A DNA stretch of 64,000 nucleotides from Takakia lepidozioides. Lineage: Eukaryota; Streptophyta; Takakiopsida; Takakiales; Takakiaceae. A program made the translations under genes and the position numbers. The notes beneath the pieces are model-generated. The model saw nothing but the letters and a program-made list of their open reading frames with translations. It searched no databases and was not told the DNA's origin. Location of the stretch: the NCBI GenBank assembly GCA_030704615.1, contig CM060734.1:27094001-27158000 (forward strand), in the 5' to 3' direction. Position 1 is the first letter of the stretch. Each line of letters starts with the position of its first letter. Below are positions 40,376-55,500 of the stretch, piece after piece.

Positions 40376-43300
40376 TGAAAGCAATCAAAAATCATTTGAA
40401 CATCGAACGATGGGTTCACCCTTTCAATCAATTTTGATTGACTTCATACTTGAGAGGAGCATGTGACAAGGTATGTCCAACACACTCGCAAGATTGAAAG
40501 CATCAAAAATTCATTTGAACATCGAACGATGGGTTCACCCTTTGAATCAATTTCGATTGACCTGATACTCCACACGTACCTCTGACAAGGTATGTCCAAC
40601 ACACTCGCAATGTTGAAAGCAATCAAAAATCATTTCAACATCGAACGATGGGTTCACCCTTTCAATCAATTTGATTGACTTCATACTTGAGAGGAGCATG
40701 TGACAAGGTATGTCCAACACACTCGCAAAGATTGAAAGCAATCAAAAATTCATTTGAACATCGAACGATGGGTTCACCCTTTCAATCAATTTTGATTGAC
40801 TTCATACTTGAGAGGAGCATGTGACAAGGTATGTCCAACACACTCGCAAAGATTGAAAGCAATCAAAAATTCATTTGAACATCGAACGATGGGTTCACCC
40901 TTTGAATCAATTTCGATTGACTGATACTCCACACTACCTCTGACAAGGTATGTCCAACACACTCGCAATGTTTGAAAGCAATCAAAATCATTTGAACATC
41001 GAACGATGGGTTCACCCTTTCAATCAATTTCGATTGACTTCATACTTGACACGACCTCTGACAAGGTATGTCCAACACACTCGCAAAGATTGAAAGCAAT
41101 CAAAAATCATTTGAACATCGAACGATGGGTTCACCCTTGAATCAATTTCGATTGACCTGATACTCGACACGTACCTCTGACAAGGTATGTCCAACACACT
41201 CGCAATGTTTGAAAGCAATCAAAGATCATTTGAACATCGAACGATGGGTTCACCCTTTCAATCAATTTTGATTGACTTCATACTTGAGAGGAGCATGTGA
41301 CAAGGTATGTCCAACACACTCGCAAAGATTGAAAGCAATCAAAAATTCATTTGAACATCGAACGATGGGTTCACCCTTTGAATCAATTTCGATTGACCTG
41401 ATACTCGACACGTACCTCTGACAAGGTATGTCCAACACACTCGCAATTTTGAAAGCAATCAAAAATCATTTGAACATCGAACGATGGGTTCACCCTTTCA
41501 ATCAATTTTGATTGACTTCATACTTGAGAGGAGCATGTGACAAGGTATGTCCAACACACTCGCAATGATTGAAAGCAATCAAAAATCATTTGAACATCGA
41601 ACGATGGGTTCACCCTTTGAATCAATTCGATTGACTTGATACTCGACACGTACCTCTGACAAGGTATGTCCAACACACTCGCAATGTTTGAAAGCAATCA
41701 AAAATCATTTGAACATCGAACGATGGTTCACCCTTTCAATCAATTTTGATTGACTTCATACTTGAGAGGAGCATGTGACAAGGTATGTCCAACACACTCG
41801 CAAAGTTTGAAAGCAATCAAAAATTCATTTGAACATCGAACGATGGGTTCACCCTTTCAATCATTTTGATTGACTTCATACTTGAGAGGCATGTGACAAG
41901 TATGTCCAACACACTCGCAAGATTGAAAGCAATCAAAAATTCATTTGAACATCGAACGATGGGTTCACCCTTGAATCAATTTCGATTGACCTGATACCAC
42001 ACGTACCTCTGACAAGGTATGTCCAACACACTCGCAATGTTTTAAAGCAATCAAAATCATTTGAACATCGAACGATGGTTCACCCTTTGAATCAATTTTG
42101 ATTGACTTCATACTCAACAGGAGCTGTTACAAGGTATGTCCAACACACTCGCAATGTTTGAAAGCATCAAAAATCATTTGAACATCGAACGATGGTTTCA
42201 CCCTTGAATCAATTTTGATTGACCTGATACTCCACACGTACCTCTGACAAGGTATGTCCAACACACTCGCAATGTTTGAAAGCAATCAAAGATCATTTGA
42301 ACATCGAACGATGGGTTCACCCTTTCAATCAATTTGATTGACTTCATACTTGAGAGGAGCATGTGACAAGGTATGTCCAACACACTCGCAAAGATTGAAA
42401 GCAATCAAAAATTCATTTGAACATCGAACGATGGGTTCCCCTTTGAATCAATTTCGATTGACGTGATACTCGACACGTACCTCTGACAAGGTATGTCCCA
42501 ACACACTCGCAATGTTTGAAAGCATCAAAAATCATTTGAACATCGAACGATGGGTTCACCCTTTCAATCATTTTGATTGACCTCATACTCGACACGTACC
42601 TGTGACAGGTATGTCCAACACACACGCAATGTTTGAAAGCAATCAAAAATTCATTTGAACATCGAACGATGGTTCACCCTTTCAATCAATTTCGATTGAC
42701 TTGATACTTGAGAGGAGCTCTGACAAGGTATGTCCAACACACTCGCAATGTTTGAAAGCAATCAAAAATCATTTGAACATCGAACGATGGGTTCACCCTT
42801 TCAATCAATTTTGATTGACTTCATACTTGAGAGGAGCTGTGACAAGGTATGTCCAACACACTCGCAATGATTGAAAGCAATCAAAAATCATTTGAACATC
42901 GAACGATGGGTTCACCCTTTCAATCAATTTATTGACCTCATACTTGAGAGAGCATGTGACAAGGTATGTCCAACACACTCGCAATATTGAAAGCAATCAA
43001 AAATTCATTTGAACATCGAACGATGGGTTCACCCTTTCAATCAATTTTGATTGACTTCATACTTGAGGAGCATGTGACAAGGTATGTCCAACACACTCGC
43101 AATGTTGAAAGCAATCAAAAATCATTTGAACATCGAACGATGGGTTCACCCTTTCAATCAATTTTGATTGACTTACTTGAGAGGAGCATGTGACAAGGTA
43201 TGTCCACACACTCGCAATGTTGAAAGCAATCAAGATCATTTGAACATCGAACGATGGTTCACCCTTTCAATCAATTTTGATTGACTTCATACTTGAGAGG

Positions 43301-44019
43301 AGCATGTGACAAGGTATGTCCAACACACTCGCAAGATTGAAAGCAATCAAAATTATTTGAACATCGAACGATGGGTTCACCCTTTGAATCAATTTCGATT
43401 GACGTGATACTCGACACGTACCTCTGACAAGGTATGTCCAACACCTCGCAATGTTTGAAAGCAATCAAAATCATTTGAACATCGAACGATGGGTTCACCT
43501 TTCAATCAATTTTGATTGACTTCATACTTGAGAGGAGCATGTGACAAGGTATGTCCAACACACTCGCAAAGATTGAAAGCAATCAAAATTCATTTGAACA
43601 TCGAACGATGGGTTTCACCCTTTCAATCAATTTCGATTGACCTGATACTCGACACGTACCTCTGACAAGGTATGTCCAACACACTCGCAATGTTTGAAAG
43701 CAATCAAAAATTCATTGAACATCGAACGATGGGTTCACCCTTTCATCAATTTTGATTGACTTCATACTTGAGAGGAGCTGTGACAGGTATGTCCAACACA
43801 CTCGCAAAGATTGAAAGCAATCAAAAATTTTTGAACATCGAACGATGGGTTCACCCTTTCAATCATTTTGATTGACTTCATACTTGACGAGCATGTGACA
43901 AGGTATGTCCAACACACTCGCCATGTTTGAAAGCATCAAAAATTCATTTGAACATCGAACGATGGGTTCACCCTTTGAATCAATTTCGATTGACCGGATA
44001 CTTGACACGTACCTCTTAC

Positions 44020-44420
44020 AAGTATGTCCAACCACTCGCAATGTTTGAAAGCAATCAAAATCTTTGAACATCGACGATGGGTTCACCCTTTGAATCAATT
44101 TCGATTGACCTGATACTCCAGAGAGCATGTGACAAGGTATGTCCAACACACTCGCAAAGATTGAAAGCAATCAAAATTCATTTGAACATCGAACGATGGG
44201 TTCACCCTTTGAATCAATTTCGATTGACCTTCATACTCGACACGTACCTCTGTCAAGGTATGTCCAACACACTCGCAATGTTTGAAAGCAATCAAAAATC
44301 ATTTGAACATCGAACGATGGGTTCACCCTTTGAATCAATTTCGATTGACCTGATACTCCACACGTACCTGTGACAAGGTATGTCCAAACACTCAATGTTT
44401 GAAGATTGAAAGCAATCAAA
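44020..44420 (-). repeat. Irregular monomers with a merged 3' segment
   Basis: Several defects lie close together: GTCCAACCACTCGC, AAAATCTTTGAACATCGACG, and at about 44387-44412 CACTCAATGTTTGAAGATTG. The last merges the two alternative forms, CAATGTTTGAAAGC and CAAAGATTGAAAGC, into one monomer. That is what a consensus built from two mis-joined monomers would look like. Confidence 0.65.
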
Positions 44421-47400
44421 AATCATTGAACATCGAACGATGGGTTCACCCTTTCAATCAATTTCGATTGACTTGATACTCGACACGTACCTTGACAAGG
44501 TATGTCCAACACACTCGCAATGTTGAAAGCAATCAAAAATCATTTGAACATCGAACGATGGGTTCACCCTTTCAATCAATTTTGATTGACTTCATACTTG
44601 AGAGGAGCATGTGACAAGGTATGTCCAACACACTCGCAAAGATTGAAAGCAATCAAAAATTCATTGAACATCGAACGATGGGTTCACCCTTTCAATCAAT
44701 TGATTGACTCATACTTGAAGGAGCTCTGTGACAAGGTATGTCCAACACACTCGCAAAGATTGAAAGCAATCAAAAATTCATTTGAACATCGAACGATGGG
44801 TTCACCCTTTCAATCAATTTTGATTGACTTCATACTGAGAGGAGCATGTGACAAGGTATGTCCAACACACTCGCAATGATTGAAAGCAATCAAAAATCAT
44901 TTGAACATCGAACGATGGGTTCACCCTTTCAATCAATTTTGATTGACTTCATACTTGAGAGTAGCTCTGACAAGGTATGTCCAACACACTCGCAATGTTT
45001 GAAAGCAATCAAAGATCATTTGAACATCGAACGATGGGTTCACCCTTTCAATCAATTTTGATTGACTTCATACTTGAGAGGAGCATGTGACAAGGTATGT
45101 CCAACACACTCGCAAAGATTGAAAGCAATCAAAAATTCATTTGAACATCGAACGATGGGTTCACCCTTTGAATCAATTTCGATTGACGTGATACTTGACA
45201 CGTACCTCTGACAAGGTATGTCCAACACACTCGCAATGTTTGAAAGCAATCAAAAATCATTTGAACATCGAACGATGGGTTCACCCTTTCAATCAATTTT
45301 GATTGACTTCATACTTGAGAGGAGCATGTGACAAGGTATGTCCAACACACTCGCAAAGATTGAAAGCAATCAAAAATTCATTTGAACATCGAACGATGGG
45401 TTCACCCTTTCAATCAATTTTGATTGACTGATACTCGAGAGGACCTGTGACAAGGTATGTCCAACACACTCGCAAGTTTGAAAGCAATCAAAAATTCATT
45501 TGAACATCGAACGATGGGTTCACCCTTTCAATCAATTTTGATTGACCTGATACTCCGACACGTACCTGTGACAAGGTATGTCCAACACACTCGCAATGAT
45601 TGAAAGCAATCAAAAAATCATTTGAACATCGAACGATGGGTTCACCCTTTCAATCAATTGATTGACTTCATACTTGAGAGGAGCATGTGACAAGGTATGT
45701 CCAACACACTCGCAATTTTGAAAGCAATCAAAAATCATTTGAACATCGAACGATGGGTTCACCCTTTCAATCAATTTGATTGACTTCATACTTGAGAGGA
45801 GCATGTGACAAGGTATGTCCAACACACTCGCAAAGATGAAAGCAATCAAAAATTCATTTGAACATCGAACGATGGGTTCACCTTTGAATCAATTTTGATT
45901 GACCTGATACTCGACACGTACCTCTGACAAGGTATGTCCAACACACTCGCAATGTTTGAAAGCAATCAAAAATCATTTGAACATCGAACGATGGGTTCAC
46001 CCTTTCAATCAATTTTGATTGACTTCATACTTGAGAGGAGCATGTGACAAGGTATGTCCAACACACTCGCAATGTTGAAAGCAATCAAAAATCATTTGAA
46101 CATCGAACGATGGGTTCACCCTTTCAATCAATTTTGATTGACTCATACTTGAGAGGAGCATGTGACAAGGTATGTCCAACACACTCGCAAGATTGAAAGC
46201 AATCAAAAATTCATTTGAACATCGAACGATGGGTTCACCCTTTGAATCAATTTCGATTGACCTGATACTCGACACGTACCTCTGACAAGGTATGTCCAAC
46301 ACACTCGCAATGTTTGAAAGCAATCAAAAATCATTTGAACATCGAACGATGGGTTCACCCTTTCAATCAATTTTGATTGACTTCATACTTGAGAGGAGCA
46401 TGTGACAAGGTATGTCCAACACACTCGCAAAGATTGAAAGCAATCAAAAATTCATTTGAACATCGAACGATGGGTTCACCCTTTGAATCAATTTGATTGA
46501 CTTGATACTTGACAGTACCTGTGACAAGGTATGTCCAACACACTCGCAATGTTTGAAAGCAATCAAAAATCATTTGAACATCGAACGATGGGTTCACCCT
46601 TTGAATCAATTTGATTGACTGATACTCCACACGTACCCTGACAAGGTATGTCCAACACACTCGCAATGTTGAAAGCAATCAAAGATTCATTTGAACATCG
46701 AACGATGGGTTCACCCTTTCAATCAATTTGATTGACTTCATACTTGAGAGGAGCATGTGACAAGGTATGTCCAACACACTCGCAAAGATTGAAAGCAATC
46801 AAAAATCATTTGAACATCGAACGATGGGTTCACCCTTTGAATCAATTTCGATTGACCTGATACTTGACACGTACCTCTGACAAGGTATGTCAACACACTC
46901 GCAATGTTTGAAAGCAATCAAAAATCATTTGAACATCGAACGATGGGTTCACCTTTGAATCAATTTCGATTGACTGATACTTGAGAGTACCTGTGACAAG
47001 GTATGTCCAACACACTCGCAAGATTGAAAGCAATCAAAAATCATTTGAACATCGAACGATGGGTTCACCCTTCAATCAATTTCGATTGACGTGATAACGA
47101 CACGTACCTCTGACAAGGTATGTCCAACACACTCGCAATGTTGAAAGCAATCAAAATCATTTGAACATCGAACGATGGGTTCACCCTTTCAATCAATTTG
47201 ATTGACTTCATACTTGAGAGGAGCATGTGACAAGGTATGTCCAACACACTCGCAAAGTTGAAAGCAATCAAAAATCATTTGAACATCGAACGATGGGTTC
47301 ACCCTTTCAATCAATTTTGATTGACTTCATACTTGAGAGGAGCATGTGACAAGGTATGTCCAACACACTCGCAAAGATTGAAAGCAATCAAAAATTCATT

Positions 47401-50400
47401 TGAACATCGAACGATGGGTTCACCCTTTCAATCAATTTTGATTGACTTCATACTGAGAGGAGCATGTGACAAGGTATGTCCAACACACTCGCAATGTTTG
47501 AAAGCAATCAAAAATCATTTGAACATCGAACGATGGGTTCACCCTTTCAATCAATTTTGATTGACTTCATACTTGAGAGAGCATGTGACAAGGTATGTCC
47601 AACACACTCGCAAAGATTGAAAGCAATCAAAAATTCATTTGAACATCGAACGATGGGTTCACCCTTTCAATCAATTTTGATTGACTTCATACTTGAGAGG
47701 ACATGTGACAAGGTATGTCCAACACACTCGCAAAGATTGAAAGCAATCAAAAATTCATTTGAACATCGAACGATGGGTTCACCCTTTGAATCAATTTTGA
47801 TTGACCTGATACTCGACACGTACCTCTGACAAGGTATGTCCAACACACTCGCAATGTTTGAAAGCAATCAAAAATCATTTGAACATCGAACGATGGGTTC
47901 ACCCTTTCAATCAATTTTGATTGACTTCATACTTGAGAGGAGCATGTGACAAGGTATGTCCAACACACTCGCAAAGATTGAAAGCAATCAAAATTCATTT
48001 GAACATCGAACGATGGGTTCACCCTTTGAATCAATTTCGATTGACGTGATACTCGACACGTACCTCTGACAAGGTATGTCCAACACACTCGCAATGTTTG
48101 AAAGCAATCAAAAATCATTTGAACATCGAACGATGGGTTCACCCTTTCAATCATTTTGATTGACTTCATACTTGAGAGGAGCATGTGACAAGGTATGTCC
48201 AACACACTCGCAAAGATGAAAGCAATCAAAAATCATTTGAACATCGAACGATGGGTTCACCCTTTCAATCAATTTGATTGACGTGATACTCGACACGTAC
48301 CTGTGACAAGGTATGTCCAACACACTCGCAATGTTTGAAAGCAATCAAAAATCATTTGAACATCGAACGATGGGTTCACCCTTTCAATCAATTTTGATTG
48401 ACTTCATACTTGAGAGGAGCATGTGACAAGGTATGTCCAACACACTCGCAAAGATTGAAAGCAATCAAAAATTCATTTGAACATCGAACGATGGGTTCAC
48501 CCTTTGAATCAATTTCGATTGACTTGATACTCGACACGTACCTTGACAAGGTATGTCCAACACACTCGCAAATGTTTGAAAGCAATCAAAAATCATTTGA
48601 ACATCGAACGATGGGTTCACCCTTTCAATCAATTTTGATTGACCTGATACTTGAGAGGACCTCTGACAAGGTATGTCCAACACACTCGCAATGTTTGAAA
48701 GCAATCAAAATCATTTGAACATCGAACGATGGGTTCACCCTTTCAATCAATTTTGATTGACTTCATACTTGAGAGGAGCATGTGACAAGGTATGTCCAAC
48801 ACACTCGCAAAGATTGAAAGCAATCAAAAATCATTTGAACATCGAACGATGGGTTCACCCTTTGAATCAATTCGATTGACGTGATACTCGACAGTACCTC
48901 TGACAAGGTATGTCCAACACACTCGCAATGTTTGAAAGCAATCAAAAATCATTTGAACATCGAACGATGGGTTCACCCTTTCAATCAATTTTGATTGACT
49001 TCATACTTGAGAGGAGCATGTGACAAGGTATGTCCAACACACTCGCAAAGATTGAAAGCAATCAAAAATTCATTTGAACATCGAACGATGGGTTCACCCT
49101 TTGAATCAATTTTGATTGACGTGATACTCACACACGTACCTCTGACAAGGTATGTCCAACACACTCGCAATGTTTGAAAGCAATCAAAAATCATTTGAAC
49201 ATCGAACGATGGGTTCACCTTTCAATCAATTTGATTGACTCATACTTGAGAGGAGCATGTGACAAGGTATGTCCAACACACTCGCAAAGATTGAAAGCAA
49301 TCAAAATCATTTGAACATCGAACGATGGGTTCACCCTTTCAATCAATTTTGATTGACTTCATACTTGACAGTACCTCTGACAAGGTATGTCCAACACACT
49401 CGCAAAGTTGAAAGCAATCAAAAATCATTTGAACATCGAATGGGTTCACCTTTGAATCAATTCGATTGACCTCATACTGACACGTACCTTGACAAGGTAT
49501 GTCCAACACACTCGCAAAGATTGAAAGCAATCAAAAATCATTTGAACATCGAACGATGGGTTCACCCTTTCAATCAATTTCGATTGACGTGATACTCGAC
49601 ACGTCATCTGACAAGGTATGTCCAACACACTCGCAATGTTTGAAAGCAATCAAAAATTCATTTGAACATCGAACGATGGGTTCACCCTTTCAATCAATTT
49701 TGATTGACTTCATACTTGAGAGGAGCATGTGACAAGGTATGTCCAACACACTCGCAATGTTTGAAAGCAATCAAAAATCATTTGAACATCGAACGATGGG
49801 TTCACCCTTTCAATCAATTTTGATTGACTTCATACTGAGAGGAGCATGTGACAAGTATGTCCAACACACTCGCAAAGATTGAAAGCAATCAAAAATTCAT
49901 TTGAACATCGAACGATGGGTTCACCCTTTGATCAATTTGATTGACCTCATACTCGACACGTACCTGTGACAAGGTATGTCCAACACACTCGCAATGTTTG
50001 AAAGCAATCAAAAATTCATTTGAACATCGAACGATGGGTTCACCCTTTCAATCAATTTGATTGACTTCATACTGAGAGGAGCATGTGACAAGGTATGTCC
50101 AACACACTCGCAAGATTGAAAGCAATCAAAAATTCATTTGAACATCGAACGATGGGTTCACCTTTCAATCAATTGATTGACTTCATACTGAGAGGAGCAT
50201 GTGACAAGGTATGTCCAACACACTCGCAATGTTGAAAGCAATCAAAAATCATTTGAACATCGAACGATGGGTTCACCCTTTCAATCAATTTGATTGACTT
50301 CATACTTGAGAGGAGCAGTGACAAGGGTGTCCAACACACTCGCAAAGATTGAAAGCAATCAAAAATTCATTTGAACATCGAACGATGGGTTCACCCTTTG

Positions 50401-51039
50401 AATCAATTTGATTGACCTGATACTCGACAGGTACCTCTGACAAGGTATGTCCAACACACTCGCAATGTTTGAAAGCAATCAAAATCATTTGAACATCGAA
50501 CGATGGGTTCACCCTTTCAATCAATTTGATTGACTTCATACTTGAGAGGAGCATGTGACAAGGTATGTCCAAACACACGCAAAGTTTGAAAGCAATCAAA
50601 ATTCATTGAACATCGAACGATGGGTTCACCCTTTCAATCATTTTGATTGACTGATAATTGAGACGAGCATGTGACAAGGTATGTCCAACACACTCGCAAA
50701 GATTGAAAGCAATCAAAAATCATTTGAACATCGAACGATGGGTTCACCCTTTCAATCAATTTTGATTGACTTCATACTTGAGAGGAGCATGTGACAAGGT
50801 ATGTCCAACACACTCGCAAAGATTGAAAGCAATCAAAAATTCATTTGAACATCGAACGATGGGTTCACCCTTGAATCAATTTCGATTGACCTGATACTCG
50901 ACACGTACCTCTGACAAGGTATGTCCAACACACTCGCAATGTTTGAAAGCAATCAAAAATCATTTGAACATCGAACGATGGGTTCACCCTTTCAATCAAT
51001 TTGATTGACTTCATACTTGAGAGGAGCATGTGACAAGGT

Positions 51040-51075
51040 ATGTCCAACCACCGCATGTTGATTGAAAGCAATCAA
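51040..51075 (-). repeat. Second merged-form monomer
   Basis: GTCCAACCACCGCATGTTGA runs into TTGAAAGC, again combining pieces of the ATGTTTGAAAGC and AGATTGAAAGC forms, with ACACTCGC altered to CCACCGC. Confidence 0.65.
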
Positions 51076-52475
51076 AAATCATTTGAACATCGAACGATGG
51101 GTTCACCCTTTCAATCAATTTTGATTGACTTATACTTGAGAGGAGCATGTGACAAGGTATGTCCAACACACTCGCAAGATTGAAAGCAATCAAAAATTCA
51201 TTTGAACATCGAACGATGGGTCACCCTTTGAATCAATTTCGATTGACTTGATACTCGACACGTACCTGTGACAAGGTATGTCCAACACACTCGCAAAGTT
51301 TGAAAGCAATCAAAATTCATTTGAACATCGAACGATGGGTTCACCCTTTCAATCAATTTGATTGACCTCATACTTGAGAGGAGCATGGACAAGGTATGTC
51401 CAACACACTCGCAAAGATTGAAAGCAATCAAAAATTCATTGAACATCGAACGATGGGTTCACCCTTGAATCAATTCGATTGACTGATACTCGACACGTAC
51501 CTCTGACAAGTATGTCCAACACACTCGCAAAGTTGAAAGCAATCAAAATTCATTTGAACATCGAACGATGGGTTCACCCTTTGAATCAATTTTTGATTGA
51601 CTTGATACTTGACACGTACCTCTGACAAGGTATGTCCAACACTCGCAATTTTGAAAGCAATCAAAATCATTTGAACATCGAACGATGGGTTCACCTTTCA
51701 ATCAATTTTGATTGACTTCATACTTGAGAGGAGCATGTGACAAGGTATGTCCAACACACTCGCAAAGATTGAAAGCAATCAAAAATTCATTTTGAACATC
51801 GAACGATGGGTTCACCCTTTGAATCAATTTCGATTGACTGATACTGACACGTTACCTCTGACAAGGTATGTCCAACACACTCGCAATGTTGAAAGCAATC
51901 AAAGATCATTTGAACATCGAACGATGGGTTCACCCTTTCAATCAATTTTGATGACTTCATACTTGAGAGGAGCATGTGACAAGGTATGTCCAACACACTC
52001 GCAAAGATTGAAAGCAATCAAAAATTCATTTGAACATCGAACGATGGGTTCACCCTTGAATCAATTTCGATTGACCTGATACTCGACACGTACCTCTGAC
52101 AAGGTATGTCCAACACACTCGCAATGTTTGAAAGCAATCAAAAATCATTGAACATCGAACGATGGGTTCACCCTTTCAATCAATTTTGATTGACTTCATA
52201 CTTGAGAGGAGCATGTGACAAGGTATGTCCAAACACACTCGCAAAGATTGAAAGCAATCAAAAATTCATTTGAACATCGAACGATGGGTTCACCCTTTGA
52301 ATCAATTTCGATTGACGTGATACTCGACACGTACCTTGACAAGGTATGTCCAACACACTCGCAATGTTTGAAAGCAATCAAAAATCATTTGAACATCGAA
52401 CGATGGGTTCACCCTTTCAATCAATTTTGATTGACTTCATACTTGAGAGGAGCATGTGACAAGGTATGTCCAACA

Positions 52476-52585
52476 CACTCGCAAAGATTGAAAGCAATCA
52501 AAAATTCATTTGAACATCGAACGATGGGGTCACCCTTTCAATCAATTTTTGATTGAGAGGAGCATGTGACAAGGTATGTCCAACA
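52476..52585 (-). repeat. Short monomer with linker deletion in the right array
   Basis: The palindrome is followed directly by GAGAGGAGCATGTGAC: the bases CTTCATACTT between them are gone, leaving a 110-bp monomer. It resembles the left-array A'' deletion. It is the only example I noticed in the right array, and its neighbours differ from those of the left A'' monomers. Confidence 0.75.
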
Positions 52586-55500
52586 CACTCGCAAGATTGA
52601 AAGCAATCAAAAATTCATTTGAACATCGAACGATGGGTTCACCTTTGAATCAATTTCGATTGACTGATACTGACAGGACCTCTGACAAGGTATGTCCAAC
52701 ACACTCGCAATGTTGAAAGCAATCAAAAATCATTTGAACATCGAACGATGGGTTCACCCTTTGAATCAATTTCGATTGACCTGATACTCCACACGTACCT
52801 CTGACAAGGTATGTCCAACACACTCGCAATGGATTGAAAGCAATCAAAGATCATTTGAACATCGAACGATGGGTTCACCCTTTCAATCAATTTTGATTGA
52901 CTTCATACTTGAGAGGAGCATGTGACAAGGTATGTCCAACACACTCGCAAAGATTGAAAGCAATCAAAAAATCATTTGAACATCGAACGATGGGTTCACC
53001 CTTTCAATTATTTTGATTGACTCATACTGACAGTAGCCTCTGACAAGGTATGTCCAACACACTCGCAAATGTTGAAAGCAATCAAAAATCATTTGAACAT
53101 CGAACGATGGGTTCACCCTTTCAATCAATTTTGATTGACTTCATACTTGAGAGGAGCATGTGACAAGGTATGTCCAACACACTCGCAAAGATTGAAAGCA
53201 ATCAAAAATTCATTTGAACATCGAACGATGGGTTCACCCTTGAATCAATTTCGATTGACTGATACTCGACACGTACCTCTGACAAGGTATGTCCAACACA
53301 CTCGCAATGTTTGAAAGCAATCAAAAATCATTTGAACATCGAACGATGGGTTCACCCTTTCAATCAATTTGATTGACTTCATACTTGAGAGGAGCATGTG
53401 ACAAGGTATGTCCAACACACTCGCAAAGATTGAAAGCAATCAAAAATTCATTTGAACATCGAACGATGGGTTCACCCTTTGAATCAATTTCGATTGACGT
53501 GATACTCACACGTACCTCTGACAAGGTATGTCCAACACACTCGCAATGTTTGAAAGCAATCAAAAATCATTTGAACATCGAACGATGGGTTCACCCTTTC
53601 AATCAATTTTGATTGACTTCATACTTGAGAGGAGCATGTGACAAGGTATGTCCAACACACTCGCAAAGATTGAAAGCAATCAAAATTCATTTGAACATCG
53701 AACGATGGGTTCACCCTTTCAATCAATTTTGATTGACTTCATACTTGAGAGGAGCATGTGACAAGGTATGTCCAACACACTCGCAAAGTTTGAAAGCAAT
53801 CAAAAATTCATTTGAACATCGAACGATGGGTTCACCCTTTGAATCAATTTCGATTGACTTGATACTTGACACGTACCTGTGACAAGGTATGTCCAACACA
53901 CTCGCAATGATTGAAAGCAATCAAAAATCATTTGAACATCGAACGATGGGTTCACCCTTTGAATCAATTTTGATTGACCTGATACTCCACACGTACCTCT
54001 GACAAGGTATGTCCAACACACTCGCAATGTTTGAAAGCAATCAAAAATCATTTGAACATCGAACGATGGGTTCACCCTTTCAATCAATTTTGATTGACTT
54101 CATACTTGAGAGGAGCATGTGACAAGGTATGTCCAACACACTCGCAAAGATTGAAAGCAATCAAAAATTCATTTGAACATCGAACGATGGGTTCACCCTT
54201 TGAATCAATTTCGATTGACTGATACTCGACACGTACCTGTGACAAGGTATGTCCAAACACTCGCAATGTTTGAAAGCAATCAAAAATCATTTGAACATCG
54301 AACGATGGGTTCACCTTTCAATCAATTTTGATTGACTTCATACTTGAGAGGAGCATGTGACAAGGTATGTCCAACACACTCGCAAAGATTGAAAGCAATC
54401 AAATTCATTTGAACATCGAACGATGGGTTCACCCTTTGAATCAATTTCGATTGACGTGATACTCGACACGTACCTCTGACAAGGTATGTCCAACACACTC
54501 GCAATGTTTGAAAGCAATCAAAAATCATTTGAACATCGAACGATGGGTTCACCCTTTCAATCAATTTTGATTGACTTCATACTTGAGAGGAGCATGTGAC
54601 AAGGTATGTCCACACACTCGCAAAGATTGAAAGCAATCAAAAATTCATTTGAACATCGAACGATGGGTTCACCTTTGAATCAATTTCGATTGACGTGATA
54701 CTCGACACGTACCTCTGACAAGGTATGTCCAACACACTCGCAATGTTTGAAAGCAATCAAAATCATTTGAACATCGAACGATGGGTTCACCCTTTCAATC
54801 AATTTTGATTGACTTCATACTTGAGAGGAGCATGTGACAAGGTATGTCCAACACACTCGCAAAGATTGAAAGCAATCAAAAATTCATTTGAACATCGAAC
54901 GATGGGTTCACCCTTTCAATCAATTTTGATTGACTTCATACTTGAGAGGTACATGTGACAAGGTATGTCCAACACACTCGCAAAGATGAAAGCAATCAAA
55001 AATTCTTGAACATCGAACGATGGGTTCACCCTTTCAATCAATTTTGATTGACTTGATACTTGACACGTACCTCTGACAAGGTATGTCCAACACACTCGCA
55101 ATGATTGAAAGCAATCAAAAATTCATTTGAACATCGAACGATGGGTTCACCCTTTGAATCAATTTCGATTGACCTGATACTGACACGTACCTCTGACAAG
55201 GTATGTCCAACACACTCGCAATGTTTGAAAGCAATCAAAAATCATTTGAACATCGAACGATGGGTTCACCCTTTCAATCAATTTGATTGACTTCATACTT
55301 GAGAGGAGCATGTGACAAGGTATGTCCAACACACTCGCAATGTTGAAAGCAATCAAAAATCATTTGAACATCGAACGATGGGTTCACCCTTTCAATCAAT
55401 TTGATTGACTGATACTTGAGAGTAGCATGTGACAAGGTATGTCCAACACACTCGCAATGTTTGAAAGCAATCAAAGATCATTTGAACATCGAACGATGGG

